Shown piece after piece: positions 36,312 through 46,628 of a stretch of DNA of 64,000 nt. The notes under the pieces are model-generated. The model searched no databases. It was given only the letters and a program-made list of their open reading frames with translations, and was not told the DNA's origin. This stretch comes from Paenibacillus sp. MMS20-IR301 (GTDB lineage Bacteria > Bacillota > Bacilli > Paenibacillales > Paenibacillaceae), in assembly GCF_032302195.1 (NCBI RefSeq), contig NZ_CP135275.1, forward strand, positions 5,022,001 to 5,086,000, written 5' to 3'. The translations under genes and the position numbers were made by a program. Every line of letters begins with the position of its first letter. Position 1 is the stretch's first letter.

Positions 36312-37271
36312 ATGAAGAAGCTTATCATTCTAACCGCTGCTGCCTCTCTTCTGGCCGGGCTGCTGGCAGGAGGGGCCGCCCCCGCCCGTGCAGAGGGCAG
36401 CGTGAATAGCGGTACAGCCGCTGCCGCCGGCTCCGCCGTTACGAAGACGGCTGTTACCGGGACGCCCGTCCTAAGCCACGCCGAGGCCGTCTACCAGGCT
36501 GTGCTGCCGCTGCTCTCCTCGGGCAGGCTTTCCCAGGCTATTGCCTATATCAATGCCAATATGTACGCTGTCAGCCCTTATCAGGCCTCTGTCCTGACCT
36601 TGAGGCTCGAGAATCTGCATAAAGCGCTGCTGCCTGCCTGGGAATCCAAATTCAGCAGCAGTGAAGTCCAGCGGAAGCTGAACTCGGTCTATAAGGCAGG
36701 CGTCAGCATGGCGAAGCTTGCCGACAGTACGGATAACGCTGCCCTGCGCACGCTGCTGAGAAGTGCGGGAGAGAGCGGGTATAAGCTGGAGACGGCCGAA
36801 GGGGCCTTTTTCCCTGTGATTGATTATGCCGCCTACCGTAAGTACAAGCTGTACGTCACCGGGGATATCCGCGATTATATTACAATTATGGCTACCGAAT
36901 CCGATCTGCCCCCGTCCAAGGACAACGGGCTTATCATTGCCTGGGGGGATGTTGCCGCCCGTACGCTCACGCAGGAGCAGTTCATTCAGGACTATCCGAA
37001 GTCGAACCGGCTCGCAGCAGTTAAGACGCTTTATACCCTGTATACCGCGAATACCTTCTACGGCCAGAACAATACGCCTCTGTTCCATTACGACAATCTG
37101 GAGATGGACCTGGAAGCGCAGAAGGCTTACAGCAGTATTCTGGCCAAGAACACGGACAGCAGCCCGTTCCTGGAGAAGCTCGACGGTTTCATGAAGCTGA
37201 TGAAGAGCAACGGCTATCTGCTTGACGATACGGTGAAGCAGTATCTGAAGACTGAGGTGCCGCTCTCCTGA
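36312..37271 (+). CDS. Secreted protein of unknown function
   Basis: 319 residues from ATG 36312 with CAGGAGGAG just upstream. Clear signal peptide (MKKLIILTAAASLLAGLLAGGAAPARA, cleavage after ARA about residue 27), no lipobox Cys. The mature part is mainly helical, with VLPLLSSGRLSQAIAYINANMY and a repeated SS/KK-rich character; no domain recognised. Probably co-transcribed with the membrane protein gene. Confidence 0.75.
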   Translation: MKKLIILTAAASLLAGLLAGGAAPARAEGSVNSGTAAAAGSAVTKTAVTGTPVLSHAEAVYQAVLPLLSSGRLSQAIAYINANMYAVSPYQASVLTLRLENLHKALLPAWESKFSSSEVQRKLNSVYKAGVSMAKLADSTDNAALRTLLRSAGESGYKLETAEGAFFPVIDYAAYRKYKLYVTGDIRDYITIMATESDLPPSKDNGLIIAWGDVAARTLTQEQFIQDYPKSNRLAAVKTLYTLYTANTFYGQNNTPLFHYDNLEMDLEAQKAYSSILAKNTDSSPFLEKLDGFMKLMKSNGYLLDDTVKQYLKTEVPLS

Positions 37272-37328
37272 GCCCATCCTGTAAATCCTCTGCAATAATG
37301 GTTGATCATTATTCTATTTCTTCATGAC

Positions 37329-37363
37329 AAAGACCCGCCCGGAGCGATTCCGGGCGGGTCTTT
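37329..37363. terminator. Bidirectional terminator between convergent genes
   Basis: AAAGACCCGCCCGG / CCGGGCGGGTCTTT, A-rich on one side and T-rich on the other, between the secreted protein gene and ilvA. Confidence 0.85.
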
Positions 37364-37392
37364 AATAGGCTGTTCCGCTTACAGCCTGCAGA

Positions 37393-38655
37393 TTAGATCA
37401 GCATGTTAAACAGATTGACATCCTTGTTAATCTCAACATAATCTACGCCCTTCTGCTGCATCCGTTCGATTAGCGAAGCGTAGTCATCCTTATTCAGCAG
37501 CTCGATGCCGACAAGCGCCGGACCGTTCTCCTTATCGTTCTTCTTCGTATATTCAAACCGCGTAATATCATCCCCGGGCCCCAGCACCTCGGCCAGGAAT
37601 TCCCGCAATGCGCCTGCACGCTGCGGGAAATTCACCATGAAGTAATGCTTAAGCCCTTCGTAGATAAGCGAACGCTCTTTGATTTCCTGCATCCGGTCAA
37701 TATCATTATTGCCGCCGCTGACAATGCAGACTACGCTTTTGCCGCGGATCTGATCCCGGTACTGGTCAAGGGCAGCAATCGGCAGCGAGCCTGCCGGCTC
37801 CACAACGATCGCATTCTCGTTGTACAGCTCCAGAATGGTGGTACAAGCCTTGCCTTCCGGTACTTTGACCACATCATCCAGAAGCTGCGAGCAGATATCG
37901 AAGGTCAGGCCGCCAACCCGCTTGACCGCAGCACCGTCAACAAACTTGTTGATCTCCTTCAGGGTAACAACCTCACCGCACTCCATCGCCTCACTCATGG
38001 AGGCTGCTCCGGTCGGCTCTACACCGATAACCTTGGTCGCCGGACTTACAGTCTTCACATAGGTGGCTACACCTGCTGCCAGCCCGCCTCCGCCGATGGT
38101 AACGAAGACGAAATCAGCCGGCTTGTCCAGGTTCTCCATGATTTCCATGGCAATCGTACCGTTGCCGGCAATAATGCGCGGCTCGTCAAACGGATGAATC
38201 AGGGTCATGCTATGGTCAATGCAAGCCTGAAGCGCTTCATCGTAAGCATCGTCGAAGGTATCTCCCTTGAGAATGACCTCAACGAATTCGCCGCCGAAAC
38301 GCCGGACCTGCTTAATCTTCTGATTCGGGGTAGTGCTCGGCATGAATACCTTGCCCTTGATACCGAGCGCCTTGCAGGAATAGGCCACACCCTGGGCATG
38401 GTTCCCTGCGCTTGCGCAGACAATGCCTTTGGCTCTGTCTTCAGCTGACAGGCTGCGGATCATATTATATGCGCCGCGGATCTTGAAGGAGCGGACAATC
38501 TGCAGATCCTCGCGTTTCAAATACACATTGCAGCCGTATTTCGCGGACAGTACCGCATCCAGCTGCAGCGGTGTGCGGACGATAACCTCCCGCAGCACAT
38601 GATGTGCACGTACAATATCTTCCATTCCTACGATCCGGTTTTCGCCTTCTCTCAT
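37393..38655 (-). CDS. ilvA: Threonine ammonia-lyase (threonine deaminase)
   Basis: 420 residues, matching the shorter Bacillus-type IlvA. PLP lysine in RSFKIRGA (K58), glycine loop TIGGGGLAAG, and a single C-terminal regulatory ACT-like domain (HYFMVNFPQRAGALREFLAEVLG onwards). Converts threonine to 2-oxobutanoate for isoleucine synthesis. GAGG site before the ATG. Upstream I see no T-box. Confidence 0.93.
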   Translation of the reverse strand: MREGENRIVGMEDIVRAHHVLREVIVRTPLQLDAVLSAKYGCNVYLKREDLQIVRSFKIRGAYNMIRSLSAEDRAKGIVCASAGNHAQGVAYSCKALGIKGKVFMPSTTPNQKIKQVRRFGGEFVEVILKGDTFDDAYDEALQACIDHSMTLIHPFDEPRIIAGNGTIAMEIMENLDKPADFVFVTIGGGGLAAGVATYVKTVSPATKVIGVEPTGAASMSEAMECGEVVTLKEINKFVDGAAVKRVGGLTFDICSQLLDDVVKVPEGKACTTILELYNENAIVVEPAGSLPIAALDQYRDQIRGKSVVCIVSGGNNDIDRMQEIKERSLIYEGLKHYFMVNFPQRAGALREFLAEVLGPGDDITRFEYTKKNDKENGPALVGIELLNKDDYASLIERMQQKGVDYVEINKDVNLFNMLI

Positions 38656-38810
38656 CTTTTCCTCGCCTCACTGTCTCTTTCTTATCGTTTCGCTTCTTGT
38701 AACATACTCTTCCAGGGACAATTTTTCAAGCCTTGTCCTCTGCAGGCAATACAACAATCCGCCTCCTGTGGATTTGTACAGAATATCCACCCATAAGCGG
38801 GGGCCTTAAC

Positions 38811-38845
38811 AAAAAGCGGCCCCGGCTTATACCAGCCAGGACCGC
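38811..38845 (-). terminator. Intrinsic terminator after the chemoreceptor gene
   Basis: On the minus strand GCGGTCCTGGCT / AGCCGGGGCCGC (with G-T pairs) followed by TTTTTG, 17 bases beyond the stop. Confidence 0.75.
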
Positions 38846-38861
38846 CACAGCTTTACTTCTG

Positions 38862-41045
38862 CTATACCTTAAATCTGCTTACCGCTTTCAGCAGCTGTGC
38901 CGAGCTGAGCTTAATCTCCTCCATCTCGGCAACAATGCTGCCGGACTTGCCTATAATTTGCTCCGCTTCCGCAGCGATGACACCAGCCCCCTCTGCTCCC
39001 TCATTCGTAGCACTGCCGGTCTCACTGATTGCAGTGAGCATGCTCTGAATGGAAGCCAGCAGCTGCTCGGAGGTGGCACTGAAGTCGGTCACCAGCTCAT
39101 CAAGATATTTCGCATCCTCACTGTAACGCTCTCCGGTCTCCTGCATGGAGTCATAATCCTTCAGCACCTGGTTGTCCATGAAGCGCAGCATGCTCTCCGC
39201 ACCGTTTACCAGATTGGATACCGCATCAACCACCGCCCCCGTAACCCCCTGGATTTCGGTAACCGTCTCGCGCGAGTTATCCGCCAGCTTACGGATCTCC
39301 TCAGCCACAACAGCGAAGCCGCGGCCGGCTTCCCCCGCCCGGGCTGCTTCAATCGAGGCGTTCAGTGACAACAGGTTGGTCTGGGCGGCAATCTCCAGAA
39401 TGGCTCCTGTCAGTGCATTGATCTGCGTGATCGACTTCGACTGTTCAATGGCCAGGCGCAGCTGCTCTTCGCTCTGGCCGTATATCCGGTCAGCCTGCGT
39501 ACGCGATACTGCGGCCCCTTCTTTCAGCTGGTCAGCCCTCAGATTAATCTCGCGCGCCGCATCCGCCCCCTCCTGGGCTTTGCGGGCAATACCGCCAATC
39601 GCATTCCCGAACTCGATAGTGCTGGCGTTCATTTCCTCCATAGAGGCTGCCGTCTGCTGCATGCCCGCCGACAGTTCCTCCGTAATACCGGAAATATCAG
39701 TAATACTGCCGTCAAGCAGGGAGACATTCTTCTCCGTGTTCTCCACAGCAGCCGAGATGTTATGCGAGCTGCGCATAATCTCTTTAATCAGCGACTGCTG
39801 GGAGGAGATCATATCATTGAAGCCTTCAGCCAGTAAGCCGATCTCGCCCTTGGCGGTAACCTTCGCCCGCACCGACAAATCCCCGCTCATCGCCTTCCGG
39901 AATGCCGCAGTCAGGAGCGGAATTTGCTTCAGGATACTATTCGAGACGAAATAGAGCAGCAGGGACATCAAGGCAATGAAAGCAGCAATCGAGAGCACAA
40001 AGATCAGCTGGAACTGCCCCAGCTCCCGCTCCGCACTGTTCTGCGGTACAATCAGCGCTACAGCCCACTGGTTCTCCACCGCCGGAGAATATGAGACATA
40101 GCTGGCCTCCCCGTCAATATCCGTCTTAACGACATTTGAGCCCCACTGTACCATCTTATCGCCGACAGCCTTCCAGTCCGGACCGAGGTCAGCCATTGTT
40201 TTGAGCAGAATATAGTCCGTATTGGGATGGTAGATAAATCCGCCCTTCTTATCAATCAAGATGGCATATCCGCTGCCGTTATAATTGAAGGCGCTCAGGG
40301 TCTGCGTAATCTGCTCAGTCGAAATATCCGCTCCGGCTACCCCGATCAGCTTGCCTGAATCATCCAGAACCGGTGCACTGACCGTGACAACCATTTTACC
40401 GGAGGCCGCATCAATATAAGGATCTGTAACCGTTACACGCTTGTTCTTCGCCGTAACCGCATACCAGCCGCGCTCCTTCAGCACATAGTCTGCCGGCGGC
40501 TCGAACTCATCCTGTGTAATCAGTTTGTTCACCGAATCCAGCCCGATGTACATGTTAAGCAGGTTCTTATTGTTGCTCTTGATCAGATTCAGCGTACGGA
40601 TCAGCCCGCTATAGCCGCTGGTCGTCTTAATGCTGTCCGCATCCTTCACCTGAGCGATGAAATCACGGACATAGGCATTGGCATTCACCAGCTCCACACT
40701 ATCCGCCGCAGGCTGCAGCAGCTCATTGACCTTAACGCTGATTTCTCCTTTCTCATACGCCAGCGAGCTGTTCAGCCCGTCGACGATAATCTGCTTCGCA
40801 TTGCTGTAAATGACTGCTGCTACAATAACAAAGATAGCAACTACGGAAATAATCACCGACAAGAACAGCTTGCCGCGTATACCCATATTGCTAAAAAATG
40901 ATGTCAGCGCCTTCCATGCGGAGAAAAGCTTATTCCCCTGCTTCCCCGGGCCTTCCGGCTGTAGGCTTGGCTTCTCCCCCACTGCTCTAAGCTCAGGCAT
41001 CGCCATGCCCGCAGCGTTGTCTTTCCTGCTCCTCCTCAGTGCCAT
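38862..41045 (-). CDS. Methyl-accepting chemotaxis protein with dCache sensor
   Basis: 727 residues from ATG 41045, chosen because GGTGGGGAG lies 5 bases upstream; GTG 41063 has no such site. Cytoplasmic tail of about 55 residues, a first membrane helix (about 63-85), an extracytoplasmic dCache ligand domain (with [33 protein letters not shown]), a second helix (about 350-370), HAMP, and the signalling hairpin tip [32 protein letters not shown]. The long charged N-terminal tail is unusual. Ligand unknown. Confidence 0.9.
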   Translation of the reverse strand: MALRRSRKDNAAGMAMPELRAVGEKPSLQPEGPGKQGNKLFSAWKALTSFFSNMGIRGKLFLSVIISVVAIFVIVAAVIYSNAKQIIVDGLNSSLAYEKGEISVKVNELLQPAADSVELVNANAYVRDFIAQVKDADSIKTTSGYSGLIRTLNLIKSNNKNLLNMYIGLDSVNKLITQDEFEPPADYVLKERGWYAVTAKNKRVTVTDPYIDAASGKMVVTVSAPVLDDSGKLIGVAGADISTEQITQTLSAFNYNGSGYAILIDKKGGFIYHPNTDYILLKTMADLGPDWKAVGDKMVQWGSNVVKTDIDGEASYVSYSPAVENQWAVALIVPQNSAERELGQFQLIFVLSIAAFIALMSLLLYFVSNSILKQIPLLTAAFRKAMSGDLSVRAKVTAKGEIGLLAEGFNDMISSQQSLIKEIMRSSHNISAAVENTEKNVSLLDGSITDISGITEELSAGMQQTAASMEEMNASTIEFGNAIGGIARKAQEGADAAREINLRADQLKEGAAVSRTQADRIYGQSEEQLRLAIEQSKSITQINALTGAILEIAAQTNLLSLNASIEAARAGEAGRGFAVVAEEIRKLADNSRETVTEIQGVTGAVVDAVSNLVNGAESMLRFMDNQVLKDYDSMQETGERYSEDAKYLDELVTDFSATSEQLLASIQSMLTAISETGSATNEGAEGAGVIAAEAEQIIGKSGSIVAEMEEIKLSSAQLLKAVSRFKV

Positions 41046-41305
41046 AGGACTCCCCACCCTCACAATAAAATAAGCTCAGGCAATAAGCTCACCCGAATAC
41101 TCCCTGTCTTTTCGACTTATTTCTGCAAAAAAACTCTTTATCCCTTTAACGTTTTACTCTGAGCTGTGAAAGAACTGTGTCCATGTCAGGTATTTTCAGA
41201 AAAACAGCAGATTAAACATACATTTCTCTATGAAAACAGGCTTCATTTACTAGATTTATCGGTTTTTTCAGGATAACGGGATATCCTATGTCAGGTTATC
41301 TACAA

Positions 41306-41335
41306 AAAAAATCACAACCCCGGAGGATTGTGATT
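41306..41335 (-). terminator. Intrinsic terminator after the SEC-C/TPR gene
   Basis: On the minus strand AATCACAATCC / GGGTTGTGATT followed by eight T. Confidence 0.85.
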
Positions 41336-41354
41336 GGTTCGCAGCAGCTATATT

Positions 41355-42653
41355 CTATTGTTTCATCATCCATTTCAGCAGATCCGGCATGCTTGCCCAC
41401 AACCGCGAATGCATAATGACATATTCGATGGCTTCATTGGAGTCGCCCATTCCGACAAAATCCGGGAGATTATGCGGCAGCCGCTTCACTCCGAGCAGAT
41501 AATCCGGCACATGCTTATTCACTCCGCGCGCTACACGGTAGAGCATCTTAAGCTGCGAGGTGATCCCGCTTTTCTTATATTCCAGGACGATCTTGTCATA
41601 GGCAAAAGCCGCTGCGGCTTCCTCCGCCTCATAATGCTTGATCATACGCTCCGCTTCATTCAACTGGTTGTTGTATAAATAGACGGCGGCCAGGAGATAG
41701 CGGGCACCGGTGTTATCCTCCGGATTAAGCTCCAGGATATGCTCAAGCGTCTGGACCGCTTCCTGCGCATTTCCGCCGAACCAGCAGGATTCGGCATAGC
41801 TTTTGCAGACAAGGATATAAGGCCGGGTCTCATGGAGGCCCCAGAAATAACCTTTGTTCTCGGTGAAAAAGGCTTCGCCCAGCTCACGTCCGCCTGCAGC
41901 CATCCCCGCTCTGAGGAATTTACGCGCCTCATGCTCGTTCTCCGATTCTTCAGCCAGTACCAGATACGCATCCGAGCTGTCCGGATACAGCTCCAGGGCC
42001 ATCTCCGCCAGCTGCACCCGGCGCTTCGGGGAAGCAGCCTCTGCAGCCTTATGCAGAAGCAGCGCTGCCTGCTCGCGGGGAGTCCCTTGTCCCTGCACAG
42101 AGACCAGTTCATCCCCCTCACCGGCCATTCCGTATTCCTCGACATAGTTATATAGCTCTTTGACTTTACGGGAGAGTGTCGCGGTCGTAATCTCATATTT
42201 CTCCGCTAGCTCAGCCTGTGTCAGCATGAAGCCGTACTCCTCGGAGAGCAGATATTCGATAGCCGCGCAGAAAGAGCCGGCCTTCTTGACTGCCGGCTTA
42301 GTCCGGCGGGAATAGCCGTTCCACAGCACCAGCGCTTCGAGAATCAGCTCGCGGTCATATTGGCTGCGCATGCTCTCTATCAGCTGCAGCGCCAGCTGCT
42401 GATGGGCTGCATGCTCCCATTGCAGCTCGCTTGACACCATCTTCTTCAGCTTGGGCAAGGTCAGCTTGCTCACGGCCGGGACATCAGCCTCAGGAGCCGG
42501 CTGGGCTGGAATAACCTCCTGTGCCGCTGCATCCTCTGCATGAACCAGCCGCAATATGGACTGGGTTGCTGATTTTTCTTTATCCAGGCAGCATTTTTTA
42601 TATTTTTTCCCGCTTCCGCATGGGCATGCTTCATTTCTTCCAACCTTAATCAA
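41355..42653 (-). CDS. SEC-C motif and TPR protein
   Basis: 432 residues from TTG 42653 with AAGGGGG upstream. The N-terminus holds a zinc-binding SEC-C motif (CPCGSGKKYKKCC, 10-22). Residues 70-190 are helical with an HTH-like stretch TQAELAEKYEITTATLSRKVKEL, and residues 200-400 look like TPRs (AAVYLYNNQLNEAERMIKHYEAEEA). Possibly a nucleic-acid- or SecA-type-client-binding adaptor; function not known. Confidence 0.8.
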   Translation of the reverse strand: MIKVGRNEACPCGSGKKYKKCCLDKEKSATQSILRLVHAEDAAAQEVIPAQPAPEADVPAVSKLTLPKLKKMVSSELQWEHAAHQQLALQLIESMRSQYDRELILEALVLWNGYSRRTKPAVKKAGSFCAAIEYLLSEEYGFMLTQAELAEKYEITTATLSRKVKELYNYVEEYGMAGEGDELVSVQGQGTPREQAALLLHKAAEAASPKRRVQLAEMALELYPDSSDAYLVLAEESENEHEARKFLRAGMAAGGRELGEAFFTENKGYFWGLHETRPYILVCKSYAESCWFGGNAQEAVQTLEHILELNPEDNTGARYLLAAVYLYNNQLNEAERMIKHYEAEEAAAAFAYDKIVLEYKKSGITSQLKMLYRVARGVNKHVPDYLLGVKRLPHNLPDFVGMGDSNEAIEYVIMHSRLWASMPDLLKWMMKQ

Positions 42654-42764
42654 ACCTTATTCCCCCTTAAATCTGTAACTACACCTTACCGCAGAATCGT
42701 CGCTGCAATTGTATGGTAGTATCATTTCCCGATTACGGGCACAAAATCAATTGAGTCCTGAATT

Positions 42765-42829
42765 GTAAAATAACCCCACAAAGTGGGGTTTTAACTTCGT
42801 TAATTACGCTGATACTTCACCGGGACCCC
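42765..42829 (-). promoter_or_regulatory. Second copy of the terminator/attenuator-like repeat, after purD
   Basis: On the minus strand GGGGTCCCGGTGAAGTATC, about 20 variable bases, then CCCCAC-TTT-GTGGGG and TTATTTT. Same order as at 28126-28189. The upstream block CCCGGTGAAGT keeps the ability to pair with ACTTTGTGGGG through compensating changes and G-U pairs. Lies after a first terminator (42843-42880) downstream of purD. Confidence 0.55.
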
Positions 42830-42842
42830 AAATCTTCTCTTT

Positions 42843-42880
42843 AAAAAAGGCCTTTCCATGAAAGGAAAGACCCTTTATCT
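42843..42880 (-). terminator. Terminator of the purine operon
   Basis: On the minus strand GGTCTTTCC...GGAAAGGCC followed by TTTTTT, about 110 bases beyond the purD stop. Confidence 0.8.
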
Positions 42881-42989
42881 GTATATATCCGCACATTTTC
42901 CCCCGTACGAGTAGTATTATAGCACTTCTCCTACTACTTGTCAGTCCTTTTTTTGGGACTTTTAGCGTATAATATCCCGGCAAACAGGC

Positions 42990-44255
42990 TTAAACCAGCG
43001 CCTTCATGGCAATGTCACTGCGGTTTTGCTTGCCCGTGAAAGTAATCTTCTCCGCACCGGCATAGGCAGCAGAACGTGCTTCGGCAATGTCCGCTCCCAT
43101 GCCGACCACTCCCAGCACCCGGCCGCCGCTTGTCACCCAGCCCCCATCCTCACTGCGCGCGGTTCCGGCATGGAAGACCAGCCCTTGCGCAGCTTCCTCA
43201 AGCCCGCTGATTGGCACACCCTTCGGATACGGTCCGGGATACCCCTCTGAAGCCAGCACGACACAAACCGCTGCATCGCTGCTCCATTCAATCTCAATAT
43301 CCGCCAGTCTGCCCTCTGTCACCGCCAGGAAAATCTCCAGCAGGTCACTCTTCAGCCGCGGAAGCACAACCTGAGTCTCGGGATCACCGAACCGGGCATT
43401 GAATTCAATCGTCTTCGGCTTGCCGTCCGGTGAGATCATCAGCCCGGCGAACAGCACGCCGCTGAACGGCCGCCCCTCAGCCACCATGGCCTTCGCGGTG
43501 GGCTCAATGATGGTGGTTACGGCCTCACGGATAATTGCCTCGTCAATATGCGGCAGCGGGGAATACGTGCCCATCCCGCCGGTGTTCGGCCCCTTATCGC
43601 CGTCGAATACCGGCTTATGGTCCTGCGCAGCTGCCATCGGACGTACGGTCTCCCCGTCGACAAAGGCGAGAATCGACATTTCCTGACCAGCCAGGAACTC
43701 CTCAATCACAACCTGTGCTCCGGCTTCCCCGAACACTTTGGCGACCATAATATCCTGCAGCGCCAGCTCCGCCTCCCCGCGGGAGTAGGCTACTGTCACC
43801 CCTTTGCCGGCAGCCAGACCGTCTGCCTTGATTACAATCGGCAGCTCCCGGGTACCCAAATAGGCAAGTGCACTCTCGTAATCGCTGAATTTCTCGTAGG
43901 CCGCTGTCGGGATGCTGTATTTATGCAGCAGATCCTTCATGAAGGTTTTGCTGCCTTCAATCTCTGCTGCATTCTTCCGCGGACCGAATACAGGAATCTG
44001 CTGGGCTTCAAAGGCATCCACGATGCCTGCTGCCAGCGGATCATCCGGCCCGATAACGGCAAGGCTTACCTGCTTCTCTTTGGCAAATGAGGTCAGCTTG
44101 TCGAACTCAAACACACCGATCGGCACACATTCGGCAAGCTGTGCAATCCCGGCGTTGCCGGGTGCGCAGTAGATTTTACCGGCTGCAGGGCTTTGGGACA
44201 GCTTCCAGATGATTGCATGCTCCCGCCCGCCGCCGCCGACTACTAAAATATCCAT
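42990..44255 (-). CDS. purD: Phosphoribosylamine-glycine ligase
   Basis: 421 residues. ATP-grasp enzyme joining phosphoribosylamine and glycine (step 2 of IMP synthesis). N-terminal VVGGGGREHAIIWKLSQS, ATP-grasp IVIKADGLAAGKGVTVA, and GDPETQVVLPRL near residue 292. Last gene of the operon, 22 bases after purH. GGGAGGGG site before the ATG. Confidence 0.95.
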   Translation of the reverse strand: MDILVVGGGGREHAIIWKLSQSPAAGKIYCAPGNAGIAQLAECVPIGVFEFDKLTSFAKEKQVSLAVIGPDDPLAAGIVDAFEAQQIPVFGPRKNAAEIEGSKTFMKDLLHKYSIPTAAYEKFSDYESALAYLGTRELPIVIKADGLAAGKGVTVAYSRGEAELALQDIMVAKVFGEAGAQVVIEEFLAGQEMSILAFVDGETVRPMAAAQDHKPVFDGDKGPNTGGMGTYSPLPHIDEAIIREAVTTIIEPTAKAMVAEGRPFSGVLFAGLMISPDGKPKTIEFNARFGDPETQVVLPRLKSDLLEIFLAVTEGRLADIEIEWSSDAAVCVVLASEGYPGPYPKGVPISGLEEAAQGLVFHAGTARSEDGGWVTSGGRVLGVVGMGADIAEARSAAYAGAEKITFTGKQNRSDIAMKALV

Positions 44256-44277
44256 AACTCAGGCCCCTCCCGGTGTT

Positions 44278-45825
44278 CTAGTGTTTGAAATGGCGAACGC
44301 CGGTGAAGACCATGGCAATGCCGTATTCATTGGCTACCTTAATGGATTCCTCGTCCTTAATCGAGCCGCCCGGCTGAATTACTGCAGTAATACCGGCCTT
44401 GGCGGCCATCTCCAGTGTATCGCCCATAGGGAAGAAGGCATCGGAGGCCAGAACCGCACCCTTCGCTTTGTCTCCGGCCTGCTCAACCGCAATCTTGGCT
44501 GCGCCGACACGGTTCATCTGCCCCGCCCCTACGCCCACGGTCATATCATCTGCCGCCAGCACAATGGCATTGGACTTCACATGCTTCACGACCTTCCAGC
44601 CGAACAGCAGCTGCTTCAGCTCTTCCTCTGTCGGCTTGCGGTCTGTTACGACCTGCAGCTCGCTCTCATTTACGGAATGCACGTCACTCTCCTGCACCAC
44701 CATGCCGCCCTCAATAGAGGTAACAACAAAGCTGGACTTCCGCGAAGCTGCCGTGCTGAGATTGCCGAGCTTAAGCAGGCGGATATTCTTTTTCTTGGTC
44801 AGAATCTCCAGCGCTTCTTCCGTGAAGCCCGGAGCCAGAACGATCTCAAGGAAAATATCCTTCAGCATATCCGCCGTATCCGCATTAATGATCCGGTTAG
44901 CGGCAACAATCCCTCCGAAGATAGAGGTAGGATCGGCATTATAAGCTTTCTGGTAAGCTTCATATACGCTTGCACCTACACCTACGCCGCAAGGATTCAT
45001 ATGCTTAACAGCCACAACCGCCGGCTCTTCGAATTCTTTTACAATCTGCAGTGCCGCATTGGCATCGTTAATATTGTTGTAGGACAGCTCTTTGCCGTGT
45101 AGCTGCTCTGCAGCGGTGAGTGTATCCTGCGCAGCCAGCGGCTTGCGGTAGAATGCCGCCTTCTGGTGCGGGTTCTCCCCGTAACGCAGATCCTGGATCT
45201 TCTCGTAAGTAACGGTATAGCGCTCCGGCAGCGGTTCACCGGTGACATTCGCCAGATAATCGGCGATCAGGGCATCGTAAGCCGCCGTGTGGCGGAAGAC
45301 TTTGGCCGCAAGACGTTTGCGGGTGGCAAGCGTGGTATCTCCGCTGGCACGAATTTCCTCAAGCACTGTAGCGTAATCAGCCGCATCTACAACCACACTG
45401 ACAAAGGCATGGTTCTTCGATGCAGAGCGCAGCATGGTCGGCCCGCCGATATCGATGTTCTCGATCGCTTCCTCGTACGACACATCCGGCTTCGCAATCG
45501 TCTCCGCGAACGGATACAGATTCACCACCACCAGGTCGATATAGTCAAGACCCAGCTCGTTCATCTGCCGTGTATGCTCCTCGTTATCACGAACAGCCAG
45601 AAGACCGCTGTGTACGGCCGGATGCAGCGTCTTCACGCGCCCGTCCATAATTTCGGGGAAGCCGGTCACATCGGAAATGCCGATGACCGGTACGCCTTCT
45701 TTAGCCAAAAGTGTGCTGGTGCCGCCTGTGGAAATAATCTCTACGCCTAATGCAGACAACTCGCGGCAAAATTCCACGATACCCTGTTTATCCGATACGC
45801 TGACCAGCGCTCTTTTGATACTCAC
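44278..45825 (-). CDS. purH: Bifunctional AICAR transformylase/IMP cyclohydrolase
   Basis: 515 residues from GTG 45825 with GGAGGA 10 bases upstream. The N-terminal MGS-like cyclohydrolase domain ([31 protein letters not shown]) and the C-terminal transformylase ([29 protein letters not shown]) are complete. Catalyses the last two steps to IMP. Separated from purN by an 800-bp repeat-bearing gap, unusual for this operon. Confidence 0.95.
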   Translation of the reverse strand: MSIKRALVSVSDKQGIVEFCRELSALGVEIISTGGTSTLLAKEGVPVIGISDVTGFPEIMDGRVKTLHPAVHSGLLAVRDNEEHTRQMNELGLDYIDLVVVNLYPFAETIAKPDVSYEEAIENIDIGGPTMLRSASKNHAFVSVVVDAADYATVLEEIRASGDTTLATRKRLAAKVFRHTAAYDALIADYLANVTGEPLPERYTVTYEKIQDLRYGENPHQKAAFYRKPLAAQDTLTAAEQLHGKELSYNNINDANAALQIVKEFEEPAVVAVKHMNPCGVGVGASVYEAYQKAYNADPTSIFGGIVAANRIINADTADMLKDIFLEIVLAPGFTEEALEILTKKKNIRLLKLGNLSTAASRKSSFVVTSIEGGMVVQESDVHSVNESELQVVTDRKPTEEELKQLLFGWKVVKHVKSNAIVLAADDMTVGVGAGQMNRVGAAKIAVEQAGDKAKGAVLASDAFFPMGDTLEMAAKAGITAVIQPGGSIKDEESIKVANEYGIAMVFTGVRHFKH

Positions 45826-46628
45826 TTTGAAAAGTCCTCCTCTGAAATGATCGAATTAGTGTTGCCCGGTGGTGCCGGGAATGCTAGCGGTTCATAATTC
45901 ATGCAAGCTATAAGTATTCATGCGCTTAAGAAAAGACAAGTGCTGCTTGTTCGGCTGAGGCGCTATGCGGGCCGGGTGCCGTCACTGGGCGTTGGCAGCC
46001 TGCGCGGCATAAGTGGCAGCGGGGGGCGGCAGCGGTTAATGCGATGTTGGCAGAATGGGGCGGATATATGAGTTGGGGGTAACAATAACGTAGACGGAAG
46101 GCACCTTCGCCAACGTTAAGTGGATTTTCTACACTTAATTGCTTGAGTAACTCCACCAGCTGGCATTTAGTTGGATTTTGTCCACTTAATTCTCGCCGTT
46201 TGCCTCCATTACTCAGAAAACGCTCAATTTAGTTGTAGTTTTTCCACTTAATTTCTGTCCACGTATTAAATCCGCCAAATTAGTTGTACTTTTTCCACTT
46301 AATTTATACGCACCGCCATGTCTGCTGCCTATTCTTCGTTATTGATGCACGTCCACACTTCTAATGCCCCTTCATCTGCCAATGCGATGACTGCTGCTTC
46401 AAACCTACTGCAGCTTAGTCTACCGATGCGACATCTCATGCTGCACTTCCACTCCTGCTTGTCCGTTAATACGACATCTGTCTTTATGACAGTAAATCTT
46501 ATATTCTGGCATCTTCAAGCAGTGCGCCCGCATTCCGACATACTCCGTCCGCCCCCTGCAATATTTCCCGAGAAATATCAGAATCGGCCTCAGTTGCCTG
46601 AAATGTCGAAAAACACCCCTATCAGTCC
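45826..46628. other. Gene-free gap between purN and purH
   Basis: 803 bp inside the purine operon. Contains the 25-bp repeat array at 46116-46304. Two short open frames here have no ribosome binding site or homology signal. No terminator or promoter stands out, so read-through from purN into purH is assumed. Confidence 0.5.
46116..46304. repeat. Array of four 25-bp repeats in the purN-purH gap
   Basis: Copies at 46116-46140, 46167-46191, 46229-46253 and 46280-46304. Common pattern TTAGTTG-x-A-x-TTTT then CCACTTAATT; the first copy begins TTAAGTGGA and ends ACACTTAATT, making it a clear hairpin. The spacing between starts is 51, 62 and 51 bases. Confidence 0.8.

Noticed and set aside
38656..38810. 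T-box leader upstream of ilvA
   Set aside because: The region is too short and lacks the conserved T-box sequence and a leader terminator.
45926..46156. 76-codon minus-strand frame in the purN-purH gap
   Set aside because: No start signal, composition unlike neighbours, and it overlaps the 25-bp repeat array.
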